Source: Duncaniella sp.
GTDB taxonomy: Bacteria; Bacteroidota; Bacteroidia; Bacteroidales; Muribaculaceae
DNA length: 13,131 bases
Direction: 5' to 3'
Assembly (NCBI GenBank): GCA_029052375.1
Contig: JAIDJD010000036.1
Span: 1 to 13,131, forward strand
In this document: piece after piece, positions 1 to 7,756 of the stretch
Layout of the letters: every line of letters begins with the position of its first letter
Numbering within the stretch: position 1 is the first letter of the stretch
Program-made: the position numbers and the translations under genes
The notes under the pieces: model-generated
What the model was told of the DNA's origin: nothing
Seen by the model: the letters and a program-made list of their open reading frames with translations, nothing else
The model's database searches: none

Positions 1-34
1 ATCGTCTGCAGAGTCAGATCTGTATAAGATACAG
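1..34. other. Residual Nextera/Tn5 sequencing adapter at contig end
   Basis: Positions 2-34 align without gaps to the standard Nextera read-1 transposase adapter at 29 of 33 bases. Positions 16-34 match the 19-bp Tn5 mosaic end at 17 of 19. The mismatches are at 7, 12, 20 and 30. Genomic sequence therefore begins at about position 35, exactly where the mosaic end stops. The adapter supplies the in-frame stop at 14-16 and the last six residues of the apparent FtsA protein. The adapter sequence is known; that this is contamination rather than biology is an inference from the match length and its position at the very edge. Confidence 0.88.
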
Positions 35-1372
35 GGCCTGTCGGGCGATGTCGTCGAGGCGTGCGGCCTCGGCCAGGCGCGCGGCCTCGGCTTTGCGGGC
101 CTCTTCGGCCAGACGAGCCTCCTCGGCTCTGCGCGCGGCCTCTTCGGCTCTGCGCGCGGCCTCCTCGGCGGCGCGTGCCGCGGCTTCCTCCTCGGCCTTG
201 CGGCGCTCCTCTTCCTGGCGGATGTGGGCGGGCACCACGAGACACTCCTGGGCGCCCTGGGCGCGGGCCTCGGACATGATGGCTATGATGTCTACGGCGT
301 CAGAGCTCTGGATGCGTCCGTCGAGGATGCGCACCCCGCTGTCGGGGACACCGATGCGGACGTTGAGGCCCGTCATCTGCTGGAGGCGGTCTGTGAGGCC
401 TCCGAGACGTGCGGCGCGGCCCGCCACCACGATGCCCTTGGGCAGCTGGGAGGGGGTGAGGCCGGCATACTTGATCTGTTCCACGACGTTGAGCAGAATC
501 TCTATGGCGCGCGACGAGACGTAACAGTTGATGGCCGATATCTCGGTGCCCTCCGAGGTGCGTCCGCCGTTCTTCTCGCTGCCGGGCCGGGCGTCGCCAT
601 AGGAGAGCTTGAGCTCTTCGGCGCGCTCCTCGAGGAAGTTGAGGGCCGTGATGTCGCGCGTGATGTTGCGTCCGCCCAGGGGGAGGACGGCGAGATGGAG
701 CAGGACGCCGCCGCGATAGATAGAGACGGTGGTGGTCTCAGCGCCGAAGTCCACGAGCATACATCCCAGACGCTTCTCCTCGGCCGACAGAACGGTCTCG
801 GCCACGGCGAGGGGACGGACAAAGAGGCCCTCGATGCGCAGGCCGAGGCGCTGTCCTATCACCTCGGTGAGGTTCTTGGCCAGCTGGTTGCGGCAGCTCA
901 CCAGCGAGAGGCGGGCCGATATCTGCTGGCAGTACATACCCACGGGGCGGCTCGTGGCGGTGTTGTCCACGCGGAGCTCCTTGGGGAGCGCCTGCACCAC
1001 GAAGCGGTCTGCCATGGGACGGTTGAGGGCCTCGTCTGTGATGTCCTTGATGATGGTGTCGGTGATTTCTGTCTCTGTGGCAAAGCGGCGCTCGATGTCG
1101 ATGTTCTCGGCCATGAGCGAGCGTCCGCCCAGGCTGAGGTAGACACCCTCTATGCGCTTGGGCGCCACTCTCTGCTCGAGGCGCTGGACCACGCCGCGCA
1201 CGGCGGCGGCGGTCTCCACCACGTTGCGGATGCATCCGTGGCGCACGATGTCGGAACAGTGTTCCTCTTCGATGGCCTTGACGCTGAGGACGCCCTCGGC
1301 CGAGACTGTGCCGATGGCTCCTTTTATCTTGGAGCTCCCTATCTCAAGGGCTATGATTGATTTCTCTTCCAT
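35..1372 (-). CDS. ftsA: Cell division protein FtsA, C-terminus cut by contig end
   Basis: Actin-like ATPase that polymerises under the membrane and tethers FtsZ to it at the division site. The N-terminal phosphate-1 motif (ALEIGSSKIKGAIG, about residues 8-21) and the phosphate-2 motif (LVDFGAETTTVSIYRGG, about 206-222) are clear, and the 1C/SHS2 region lies between them. The adenosine-site segment (about 312-326) reads GIVVAGRAARLGGL, without the usual double glycine. From about 386 the protein becomes an Ala/Glu/Arg-rich helix that runs to the contig edge. The membrane-targeting amphipathic helix expected at the FtsA C-terminus is not present. The frame continues to a stop at 14-16, but those codons lie in adapter sequence, so the true gene runs off the window. 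It is last in the visible operon, 60 bp after ftsQ; ftsZ would be expected next. Confidence 0.93.
123..164 (-). repeat. 21-bp tandem repeat inside ftsA
   Basis: Two adjacent 21-bp units (123-143 and 144-164) differ only in the last base. They encode a seven-residue period of the Glu-Ala-Arg helix (AEEAARR type). Weaker copies with the same periodicity surround them, from about 48 to 215. A length in multiples of 21 bp keeps the frame, so copy number could vary without breaking FtsA. Confidence 0.75.
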
Positions 1373-1432
1373 TGTCGGATTGTGGGGATGGATGTGGTGT
1401 TGATGCTTGGTTGTTGTCGGGGTGGACGGCTC

Positions 1433-2338
1433 TCATCCGGCCTTCTGGGTCTTTCGTGTCGGGATGGGGCGGTCCGAGTTGGCGGCCACGCCATGCAGGC
1501 TCTGGCCCGGGGCTACGTTGTCGCCCGCGAGCATGGCGTCTATGCTGACGGTCTCGTCTATGTCGTAAGACCTCACGGGCATCTCCGGAGCCTTGCGCCG
1601 CCGCTTGGTGGCTACAATCTGGCCGTGCCACTTGAGCGACAGGGTGTCATACTTCTCCCAGCCCTGCTCGGAGAGCACCTTGGAGTAGAATGTCCTGAGG
1701 CGCTTCATCTTGAGCGGGAGGTCCGAGAGGTCGCCGATGTTCACCACGTGCTCGCGTATGGCGGGTATCAGATAGATGTCGCGGGGCGAGCGGGCCTCTA
1801 TCATCGTGATGTACGAGTTCCAGACCGTGTCTGCGGCCAGGAAGTCGATGAGGGGGAGGAGCGTCAGCGGGGTGAAGGTGGTGTCCGAGGCCGCGAAGTG
1901 TCCGCGTATGACGGGGACATTCTTGCGGAATCTCGGGCCGGCCTTGACGTGCTTGCCGCGGCGGTTGACGTAATAGCTCGAGTCTCCGTCGAAGATGCGG
2001 GCCACGGGGACTATCGGCGTCACCGAGATGCAGACCGAGCCGTCGGTGAGGGTCACCACCGAGGCGTCCTCGAGCTTGTCCATGCCGAGCAGCCGGCGGC
2101 GTATCTTCTGGGTGTCGATGCTGCCGGCGGGGAGAGCGGGGGCCTCGGCGGGGAGGTTGTCAAGCTCGGCGGCTATCTCGTCGGGGCTGACAAACCCCTC
2201 CGTGCCGGGAGTCGCCTCGACCTCTATGGTCATGGAGGGACACCTCTGCGAGCGGTCGGCCTTGAGCGACACCGAGAGCGACACTGCAAGGTAGACGGCG
2301 AGGACGGCCGTGAATATGATGGTGAGATATCTTGGCAT
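1433..2338 (-). CDS. ftsQ: Divisome protein FtsQ/DivIB
   Basis: Bitopic membrane protein that links the early and late divisome and forms a complex with FtsL and FtsB. The 301-residue product has a short N-terminus, one membrane segment (about residues 5-26) and a long periplasmic part, the expected FtsQ topology. A POTRA-like region probably covers about 35-110, and the FtsQ beta domain runs to about 245; both are weakly conserved in this phylum. The last 55 residues form a polar, Pro-rich tail of low predicted order. The call rests mainly on topology, size and position between murC and ftsA, with a 22-bp gap to murC and 60 bp to ftsA. No other dcw gene fits this slot. Confidence 0.85.
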   Translation of the reverse strand: MPRYLTIIFTAVLAVYLAVSLSVSLKADRSQRCPSMTIEVEATPGTEGFVSPDEIAAELDNLPAEAPALPAGSIDTQKIRRRLLGMDKLEDASVVTLTDGSVCISVTPIVPVARIFDGDSSYYVNRRGKHVKAGPRFRKNVPVIRGHFAASDTTFTPLTLLPLIDFLAADTVWNSYITMIEARSPRDIYLIPAIREHVVNIGDLSDLPLKMKRLRTFYSKVLSEQGWEKYDTLSLKWHGQIVATKRRRKAPEMPVRSYDIDETVSIDAMLAGDNVAPGQSLHGVAANSDRPIPTRKTQKAG

Positions 2339-2360
2339 AAGCTGTGGCAGGTCTTTGGCC

Positions 2361-3734
2361 TCAGGACTTGATTTTCTCTATTATCTGAGGTATGAGCGTG
2401 TTGATGTCTCCGGCCCCGAGGGTCAAAAGTATGTCAAAGTTACGACTTTTCAGCGTATCTGCCAATTTTTCTTTGTCGGTTAATGCTTTGTCGGCCGATT
2501 TTACATCCTTGAGTATCATCTCGGATTCCACGCCGGGGATGGGGAGCTCGCGCGCGGGATATATGGGGAGCATCACCACGTCGTCGGCCTGGGAGAGGGC
2601 GTCGGCAAACTCTGCGGCGAAGTCGCGTGTGCGCGAGTAGAGGTGGGGCTGGAAGGCCACTGTGAGGCGGCGTCCGGGATAGAGGGCCTTGACCGAGGCT
2701 ATGGACTTGGCCACCTCGGCGGGATGGTGGCCGTAGTCGTCGATGATGACACGCCCGTTCTCGCCCGGCTCCTCGTAGCGCCGCTCGAAGCGCCGCTTGG
2801 TGCCCCGGTACGAGGATATGGCCTCGCGGATGGCCACGGGGTCGAAGGCCTGGGTGACTGTGACAGCCGCGGCGGCCGCCACAGCGTTCTCGATGTTGAC
2901 CTCAACGGGCACGCCGAGGTTGACGTTGCGGATGGTGCCGCGGGGGGTGACGATGTCGAACGTGATGTGGCCGGGGGTGCGGCGGATATAGGAGGCGTGG
3001 AAGTCTCCGCCGTCGCGCGAGTAGGTCAGCACCTGCACGCCCTCCCTGACGCGGGGCTTGAGCTTGAGCCCCTCGTGGACGATGAGGGTGCCTCCGGGCT
3101 TGATGAGCTCGGTGAAGCGGGCGAAGCTCTCGAGATAGGCCTCCTCGTTGCCGTAGATGTCGAGGTGGTCGGGGTCTGTGGATGTGATGACGGCCACTGT
3201 GGGGGTCAGCCAGTGGAACGAGCGGTCATACTCGTCGGCCTCCACCACGCTGTATGCCGACGTCGGGGCCAGCAGGAAGTTGGTGCCGTAGTTTATCAGC
3301 TCTCCGCCGAGAAAGGCGTTGCATCCCGCGCCGCAGACCTTGAGGATGTGGGCCGCCATGCTCGAGGTTGTGGTCTTGCCGTGAGTCCCGGCAAAGCACA
3401 GCGCCACAGAGCCTTCGGTGACGATGCCGAGCGCCTGGGCGCGCTTCATCATCTCGAATCCGTTGTCGCGGAAATACTTCATCCAGGGCATCGTGTCGGG
3501 GACTGCGGGGGTGTATATCACCGTCGTCCCCTCGGGCTGGCGCATATCTTCGGGTATAGCCTCGACAGAGGGGTCGAATGTTATCTCCACGCCTTCAGCC
3601 TCAAGCTCGGCTGTAAGTTCGGAAGGGGTGCGGTCATAGCCGGCGACACGCTTGCCGCGGCTCAGAAAGTAGCGCTCGAGGGCGGCCATGCCGATGCCGC
3701 CTGCGCCTATGAAGCAATATCGTTCAGAGTCCAT
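2361..3734 (-). CDS. murC: UDP-N-acetylmuramate--L-alanine ligase MurC
   Basis: Cytoplasmic ATP-dependent ligase that adds L-Ala to UDP-MurNAc, the first peptide step of peptidoglycan precursor synthesis. At 457 residues it is full length. Visible motifs are the N-terminal Rossmann glycines (IGAGGIGMAAL, 9-19), the ATP loop GTHGKTTT (116-123), EADEYDRSF (165-173), DPDHLDIYG (187-195), DDYGHHPAE (332-340), which is diagnostic for MurC, and FQPHLYSRTRDF (361-372) in the C-terminal domain. Residues about 409-438 are Lys-rich and encoded by an unusually AT-rich stretch, yet the reading frame and the terminal LGAGDI motif are intact. It lies 91 bp after murG and 22 bp before ftsQ. Confidence 0.97.
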   Translation of the reverse strand: MDSERYCFIGAGGIGMAALERYFLSRGKRVAGYDRTPSELTAELEAEGVEITFDPSVEAIPEDMRQPEGTTVIYTPAVPDTMPWMKYFRDNGFEMMKRAQALGIVTEGSVALCFAGTHGKTTTSSMAAHILKVCGAGCNAFLGGELINYGTNFLLAPTSAYSVVEADEYDRSFHWLTPTVAVITSTDPDHLDIYGNEEAYLESFARFTELIKPGGTLIVHEGLKLKPRVREGVQVLTYSRDGGDFHASYIRRTPGHITFDIVTPRGTIRNVNLGVPVEVNIENAVAAAAAVTVTQAFDPVAIREAISSYRGTKRRFERRYEEPGENGRVIIDDYGHHPAEVAKSIASVKALYPGRRLTVAFQPHLYSRTRDFAAEFADALSQADDVVMLPIYPARELPIPGVESEMILKDVKSADKALTDKEKLADTLKSRNFDILLTLGAGDINTLIPQIIEKIKS

Positions 3735-3751
3735 AGCCTTGGATCTTTTGT

Positions 3752-3780
3752 GTTTGAAGTTTAGTGAGGCCCTGCGGCCC
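3752..3780. repeat. Diverged copy of the murE-mraY repeat module
   Basis: This 29-bp stretch in the murG-murC gap matches the core of the large repeat array (for example 9079-9107) at 24 of 29 bases, and all five differences are transitions. It has the same layout: an AT linker (GTTTGAAGTTTAG) followed by a small hairpin, here GGCC-CTGC-GGCC at 3768-3779. It shows that the array belongs to a dispersed family. Confidence 0.72.
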
Positions 3781-3791
3781 TGTATGTCTGT

Positions 3792-3816
3792 ATCTTATAA
3801 TTAAGTCTTATAAGAT
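3792..3816. repeat. AT-rich inverted repeat after murG
   Basis: Perfect 9-bp arms (3792-3800 and 3808-3816) around a 7-base loop, 10 bp beyond the murG stop on the coding strand. The stem is almost all A-T and no T-run follows on the coding strand, so it is a poor intrinsic terminator. It may be part of the same repeat-rich insert as the module at 3752-3780. Confidence 0.55.
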
Positions 3817-3825
3817 TTATAATTC

Positions 3826-4914
3826 TCAGTTCCCGATTATCTCCGCTATAAGCCCGGCTATCCTGTCGTCTGCCGACGGGAGCGCCATCTCCCTGATGTT
3901 CTTCTCGAGGGCGGCGCGGGCCTCGGGGTCGCCGAGCAGGCGCTTGATTTCGCCGGCCAGACGCTCCTTGGCCTCGGCGTCGAGTATCATCACAGCCGCG
4001 CCGCGGTCTGCGAGAGCCTCGGCGTTGTGGCGCTGGTGGTCTTCGGCTACATTGGGCGAGGGTATCAGGATGACAGCCTTGCCGAGATTCTGCAGCTCCG
4101 AGATGGTGCCGGCTCCGGCGCGGGCCACCACGAGGTCGGCCGCACGGTAGGCGACATCCATATGCTTGATGAACACGGTGGCCTTGGTGTCGAGCATCGT
4201 CTCGGCCTTCTGTGCAAACAGCTCTGCGCCATAGCGCCCTGTCTGCCAGTAGAGCGAGGCATCGGCCTCGGCCAGAGCGTCGGCCGAGGCGGCTATGGCC
4301 TCGTTGACGGTGCGGGCGCCGAGCGAGCCTCCCACGCTGAGCACAAGGGGCTTGTCCGGGTTGAAGCCGAGCTGTTCCTTGGCCTCGCGGCGCGTCATGC
4401 CGCACTCGTCCAGCTCCTTGCGGGTAGGATTGCCGGTCTTGACTATCTTGTCTGCGGGGAAAAACCGTTCCGTGCCGTCATAGGCCACGCATATCATGCG
4501 CGCCCTCTTGGCCAGCAGCTTGTTGGTGACGCCCGGATACGAGTTCTGCTCCTGTATCAGCGTGGGTATGCCGCGCCTCTGGGCCTCCTTGAGCACGGGC
4601 CCCGAGGCATATCCGCCCACGCCGACGGCGATGTCGGGCTTGAACCCGGCCACAATCCTGCGGGCCTTGCGCATCGACTTCCAGAGCTTCCACAGCACAC
4701 CGAAGTTGCGCCACAGACGCTTGCGGTCAAACCCGGCCACGGGGAGGCCTACTATGCTGTATCCGGCCGCGGGGACCTTCTCCATCTCCATGCGCCCCTC
4801 GGCGCCGACAAAAAGGATTTCAGCATCGGGCCAGCGGCGCCTGACGGCGCCGGCTATAGACAGGGCGGGGAAGATGTGTCCTCCTGTGCCGCCTCCGGAG
4901 ATGAGCAGTTTCAT
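3826..4914 (-). CDS. murG: Lipid II synthase MurG (GlcNAc transferase)
   Basis: Membrane-associated GT28 glycosyltransferase on the cytoplasmic face that transfers GlcNAc from UDP-GlcNAc to lipid I, giving lipid II. At 362 residues it is the usual family length. The N-terminal GGGTGGH loop (7-13), GVGGYASGP (98-106) and IQEQNSYPG (120-128) form the lipid-I half. GGSLGA (195-200), ARAGAGTISEL (264-274) and the NVAEDHQRHNA segment (288-298) form the UDP-GlcNAc half. Its start is placed at the ATG immediately before the glycine-rich loop. Its stop codon lies in a short motif shared with the murE end. It is preceded by a 105-bp AT-rich gap after ftsW. Confidence 0.97.
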   Translation of the reverse strand: MKLLISGGGTGGHIFPALSIAGAVRRRWPDAEILFVGAEGRMEMEKVPAAGYSIVGLPVAGFDRKRLWRNFGVLWKLWKSMRKARRIVAGFKPDIAVGVGGYASGPVLKEAQRRGIPTLIQEQNSYPGVTNKLLAKRARMICVAYDGTERFFPADKIVKTGNPTRKELDECGMTRREAKEQLGFNPDKPLVLSVGGSLGARTVNEAIAASADALAEADASLYWQTGRYGAELFAQKAETMLDTKATVFIKHMDVAYRAADLVVARAGAGTISELQNLGKAVILIPSPNVAEDHQRHNAEALADRGAAVMILDAEAKERLAGEIKRLLGDPEARAALEKNIREMALPSADDRIAGLIAEIIGN

Positions 4915-4971
4915 GACGGTGTGGTGAATATGTTGTAGGGTTTTTCTGTAAGTCTTGTAAATCCTGAAAAA

Positions 4972-4997
4972 CTTATATATCTGTTTGTATATATAAG
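4972..4997. repeat. AT inverted repeat in ftsW-murG gap
   Basis: Perfect 9-bp arms of C, T and A (4972-4980 and 4989-4997) around an 8-base loop. On the coding strand the hairpin is followed by five Ts (4966-4970). The layout resembles a terminator, but the stem has a single G-C pair, and stopping here would separate ftsW from murG. The nearby coding-strand TAAGTTTT differs by one base from the Bacteroidota -7 consensus TAnnTTTG, but I found no -33 TTTG at suitable spacing. Function is unknown. Confidence 0.5.
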
Positions 4998-5019
4998 GAA
5001 GAGAGGGGACGGATTGTTC

Positions 5020-6339
5020 TCAGAGCTGCATCATGTTGGTGCCGCTCATCTGTTCGGGCAGGGTGTCGAGCTCGTCGCGCTTATCCTGGTTCTTGCTGTT
5101 CTTGTGGGTGGCCGTGCGGCTCACGGATAGCATTATGCCGAAGGCTATGCAGGTGACCAGTATCGACGTGCCGCCCTTGGATATGAGCGGCAGCGGCTGT
5201 CCCGAGACCGGCCCGACACCCGTGACTATGGCCATGTGGAAGAGAGCCTGGAAGGCTATCATCACCGCCATGCCGAGCACGAGCAGCGCGGGATACGTGG
5301 CGTTGCAGCGCGAGACTATGCCCGCGGCCCTGCCCAGCAGCCATAGGTAGAGCAGCAGCACGAAGATGCCGCCGGCCAGGCCGAGCTCCTCGACCACGAT
5401 GGCATATATGTAGTCCGAGAAGGCCAGCGGCAGGCGCGCGGCCTCGCGCGAGTTGCCGGGCCCGACGCCGAAGACGCCGCCGTGGGCCTGGGCCATGTAG
5501 CTGAGCACCTCCTGGCGGTTCTCGCCTGTGGCGGGCAGCTCCCAGCGCGGCACGGAATTGTCGCTGTGGCGTGTCAGGCGGGCTATCCAGGTCTCGACGC
5601 GCGACACCTTTCTGTGGGTCAGCGCGGTGGTCTGCGCGCCGTCGGCGGGGGTGAGCTGGGCGGCCTTGACATCCACCATGTAGAGGACGCCGATGGCCAC
5701 GGCTCCGGCCGCCAGGAAGGCCCCTGCGAGCATCAGCAGGTGCTTGAACTTGGCCCCGGCTATCATGAGCATCGAGAAGCTGATGGCCACGAGCAGCACG
5801 GTGTTGGTCATGCCCTGTGTGAAGAGCAGGCCCGAGAACACCACCACGACGAGGCCGCTGTAGACGACTCCCTTGCCCGAGATGCCTGTCTGGCCCTGGT
5901 TCTGGCACGCGGCCATGATGAGGGCTATCATCAGCACCGCCGACAGCTTGAGACACTCGGCCGGGAAGATGCCTATGCCCAGGAGGGTCATGGACCTGCG
6001 CGCGCCGTTGATGTAGTCGCCGAAAAGCATGACGTAGACCATCATGGCCACGCTGACCGAGGCGAAGACGAGGGTGGCGACGACGAAGTCGCTGAAGTGG
6101 CGCCGGGCTATGAACCACGTGATGCCGAGGCCTCCGGCCAGCATCACGAGGTGGCGCAGCAGGGGCCCCATGACGCCGATAGAGGAGGAGGCCACCTCGC
6201 GGGACGAGGCGCTGTAAAGCTCGATGACAGACACCACGCAGAGCATCAGCATGATGCCCCAGATATGCTTGTCAGACTTGCCGACGGCCTTGGGCTTGGA
6301 GACGGCGGGCGAGGCGGCGGATGTGATTGTCGATTCCAT
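5020..6339 (-). CDS. ftsW: Septal peptidoglycan polymerase FtsW (SEDS)
   Basis: Polytopic SEDS-family glycosyltransferase that polymerises lipid II at the septum as partner of FtsI. The 439-residue protein has a polar N-terminus, about ten hydrophobic segments starting near residue 27 and a polar C-terminal tail. Conserved blocks are GARRS (112-116), the long periplasmic loop with GVGPGNSREAARLP (291-304), the putative catalytic Asp309 in FSDYIYAIVVEELG, and PLPLISKGGTS (382-392). The usual QPSE signature in the block after GARRS reads FPAE (125-128). Its position between murD and murG separates it from RodA, which normally sits with mreBCD and mrdA. The gaps are 45 bp from murD and 105 bp to murG. 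Confidence 0.94.
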   Translation of the reverse strand: MESTITSAASPAVSKPKAVGKSDKHIWGIMLMLCVVSVIELYSASSREVASSSIGVMGPLLRHLVMLAGGLGITWFIARRHFSDFVVATLVFASVSVAMMVYVMLFGDYINGARRSMTLLGIGIFPAECLKLSAVLMIALIMAACQNQGQTGISGKGVVYSGLVVVVFSGLLFTQGMTNTVLLVAISFSMLMIAGAKFKHLLMLAGAFLAAGAVAIGVLYMVDVKAAQLTPADGAQTTALTHRKVSRVETWIARLTRHSDNSVPRWELPATGENRQEVLSYMAQAHGGVFGVGPGNSREAARLPLAFSDYIYAIVVEELGLAGGIFVLLLYLWLLGRAAGIVSRCNATYPALLVLGMAVMIAFQALFHMAIVTGVGPVSGQPLPLISKGGTSILVTCIAFGIMLSVSRTATHKNSKNQDKRDELDTLPEQMSGTNMMQL

Positions 6340-6384
6340 AGATGAGGTGGAGATTTCTTTGTGAGGTTATGGAGAGTGTTGTTG

Positions 6385-7734
6385 TCAGGCCTCTCCGGCG
6401 AGCTTCCTGACGGCCTCCTTGAACCTGCGGCCGCGGTCTTCATAGCTCTTGAAGAGGTCGAAGCTGGCACAGCAGGGCGAGAGCAGCACGGTGTCTCCCT
6501 CGGCGGCTATCTCGGCACAGGCGGCCACGGCCTCCTCGAGCGAGTGGGTGTCGCGCAGCACGGGCACCTCGGAGCCGAAAAAGTCGACCAGCTTGCTGTT
6601 GTCCTTGCCCATGCAGACTATGGCCTTGACCTTCTCCCTTACCAGGGGGAGAATCTCGGAGTAGTCGTTGCCCTTGTCCTTGCCGCCGAGGATGAGCACC
6701 ACCCCCTTGGGCATGGACTCGAGGGCATACCACGTAGAGTTGACGTTGGTGGCCTTGGAGTCGTTGATGTAGCGGACGCCGCGTATCGTGCCGCAGTTCT
6801 CGAGGCGGTGTTCGACGCCCTCGAAGTCCGAGAGCGCCTCGCGGATGTCCTCCTTGCGTATGTCCATTATACACCCTGTGAGGGCCGCCGCCATCGAGTT
6901 GTAGAGGTTGTGCAGGCCGTTGAGCGAGAGGTCGGCGCGCGGCATACGCAGTTTCTCGCCGGGGGCGTCGACACAGAGGATGCCCTGCTCGTCCACCCAT
7001 GCTGCGCTCCCCTCCTCTTTCTTCTCGGCAAAGGGATAGAGCGAGGCGTCTGTGGAGATGCGCTCCATCTGGGCCTTGATGACGGGGTCGTCCTGCCAGT
7101 AGATGAAGGCGTCGCGCGGGGTGAGGTTGTTGAGGATGCGGAATTTGGCGTTGACGTAGTTCTGCATCTCGTATTCGTATCGGTCGAGGTGGTCGGGCGT
7201 GATGTTGAGTATCATCGCTATGTTGGCGTGGAAGCGATACATATTCTCGAGCTGGAAGCTCGAGAGCTCGATGACGTAGACCTCGTGGGGCTCGCGCGCC
7301 ACCTGCAGGGCCAGGCTCTTGCCCACATTGCCAGCCAGGCCTGCGTCGAGGCCCGCCTTGCGCAGCATATGGTAGATGAGCAGGGTGGTGGTGGTCTTGC
7401 CGTTGCTGCCTGTGATGCAGACCATGCGGGCGTCCGTATAGCGTCCGGCAAACTCGATCTCGCTCACCACGGGTATGCCCTTTGCGGCCGCGGCCTCGAC
7501 GGCCGGCGCCGTCGGCGGTATGCCGGGGCTCTTGACCACCTCGTCGGCCTGGAGTATGCGCTCCATGGTGTGGTGGCCCTCCTCCCACTCGATGTTCTCG
7601 CGGTCGAGAATCTCGCGGTAGTGTGACGGGATAGAGCCGGAGTCGGAGAGGAAGACGTTCCAGCCCTTGTCTTTGCCGAGGATGGCGGCGCCGACGCCGC
7701 TCTCTCCTCCGCCGAGTATGATGAGATTTTTCAT
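6385..7734 (-). CDS. murD: UDP-MurNAc-L-alanine--D-glutamate ligase MurD
   Basis: Cytoplasmic Mur ligase that adds D-Glu to UDP-MurNAc-L-Ala. The 449-residue length is typical. It begins with the MurD-type Rossmann motif (LGGGESGVGAA, 7-17). The ATP loop GSNGKTTT is at 109-116, ELSSFQL at 156-162, NITPDHLDRY at 177-186 and the probable carbamylated Lys at 197. The C-terminal domain carries HRLE, NDSKATN and LSPCCASFDLFKSYEDRG, all characteristic of MurD. The last normally reads LSPACASFD, so the Cys for Ala is a mild variant. It starts 39 bp after mraY, and its stop is 45 bp before ftsW. Confidence 0.97.
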   Translation of the reverse strand: MKNLIILGGGESGVGAAILGKDKGWNVFLSDSGSIPSHYREILDRENIEWEEGHHTMERILQADEVVKSPGIPPTAPAVEAAAAKGIPVVSEIEFAGRYTDARMVCITGSNGKTTTTLLIYHMLRKAGLDAGLAGNVGKSLALQVAREPHEVYVIELSSFQLENMYRFHANIAMILNITPDHLDRYEYEMQNYVNAKFRILNNLTPRDAFIYWQDDPVIKAQMERISTDASLYPFAEKKEEGSAAWVDEQGILCVDAPGEKLRMPRADLSLNGLHNLYNSMAAALTGCIMDIRKEDIREALSDFEGVEHRLENCGTIRGVRYINDSKATNVNSTWYALESMPKGVVLILGGKDKGNDYSEILPLVREKVKAIVCMGKDNSKLVDFFGSEVPVLRDTHSLEEAVAACAEIAAEGDTVLLSPCCASFDLFKSYEDRGRRFKEAVRKLAGEA

Positions 7735-7756
7735 TTCCTTTTGTCTGTCTATATGT

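Noticed and set aside
14..34. Native C-terminus LYLIQI of FtsA
   Set aside because: These codons fall inside the adapter match, so the terminus is artificial.
224..1360. Long plus-strand open frame antisense to ftsA, and similar ones opposite murC, murE and ftsI (for example 10861-12348)
   Set aside because: They mirror the minus-strand genes in a high-GC sequence, have biased composition (many Gly, Val, His, Asp) and show no recognisable domain, while the minus strand encodes complete known enzymes.
3789..3800. Second adapter-like stretch (CTGTATCTTATA) after murG
   Set aside because: Only 12 bases resemble the altered adapter, the rest diverges, and it belongs to a local inverted repeat within continuous operon sequence.
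4915..5019. Promoter for murG
   Set aside because: A one-mismatch -7 box is present, but no -33 element at proper spacing could be found.
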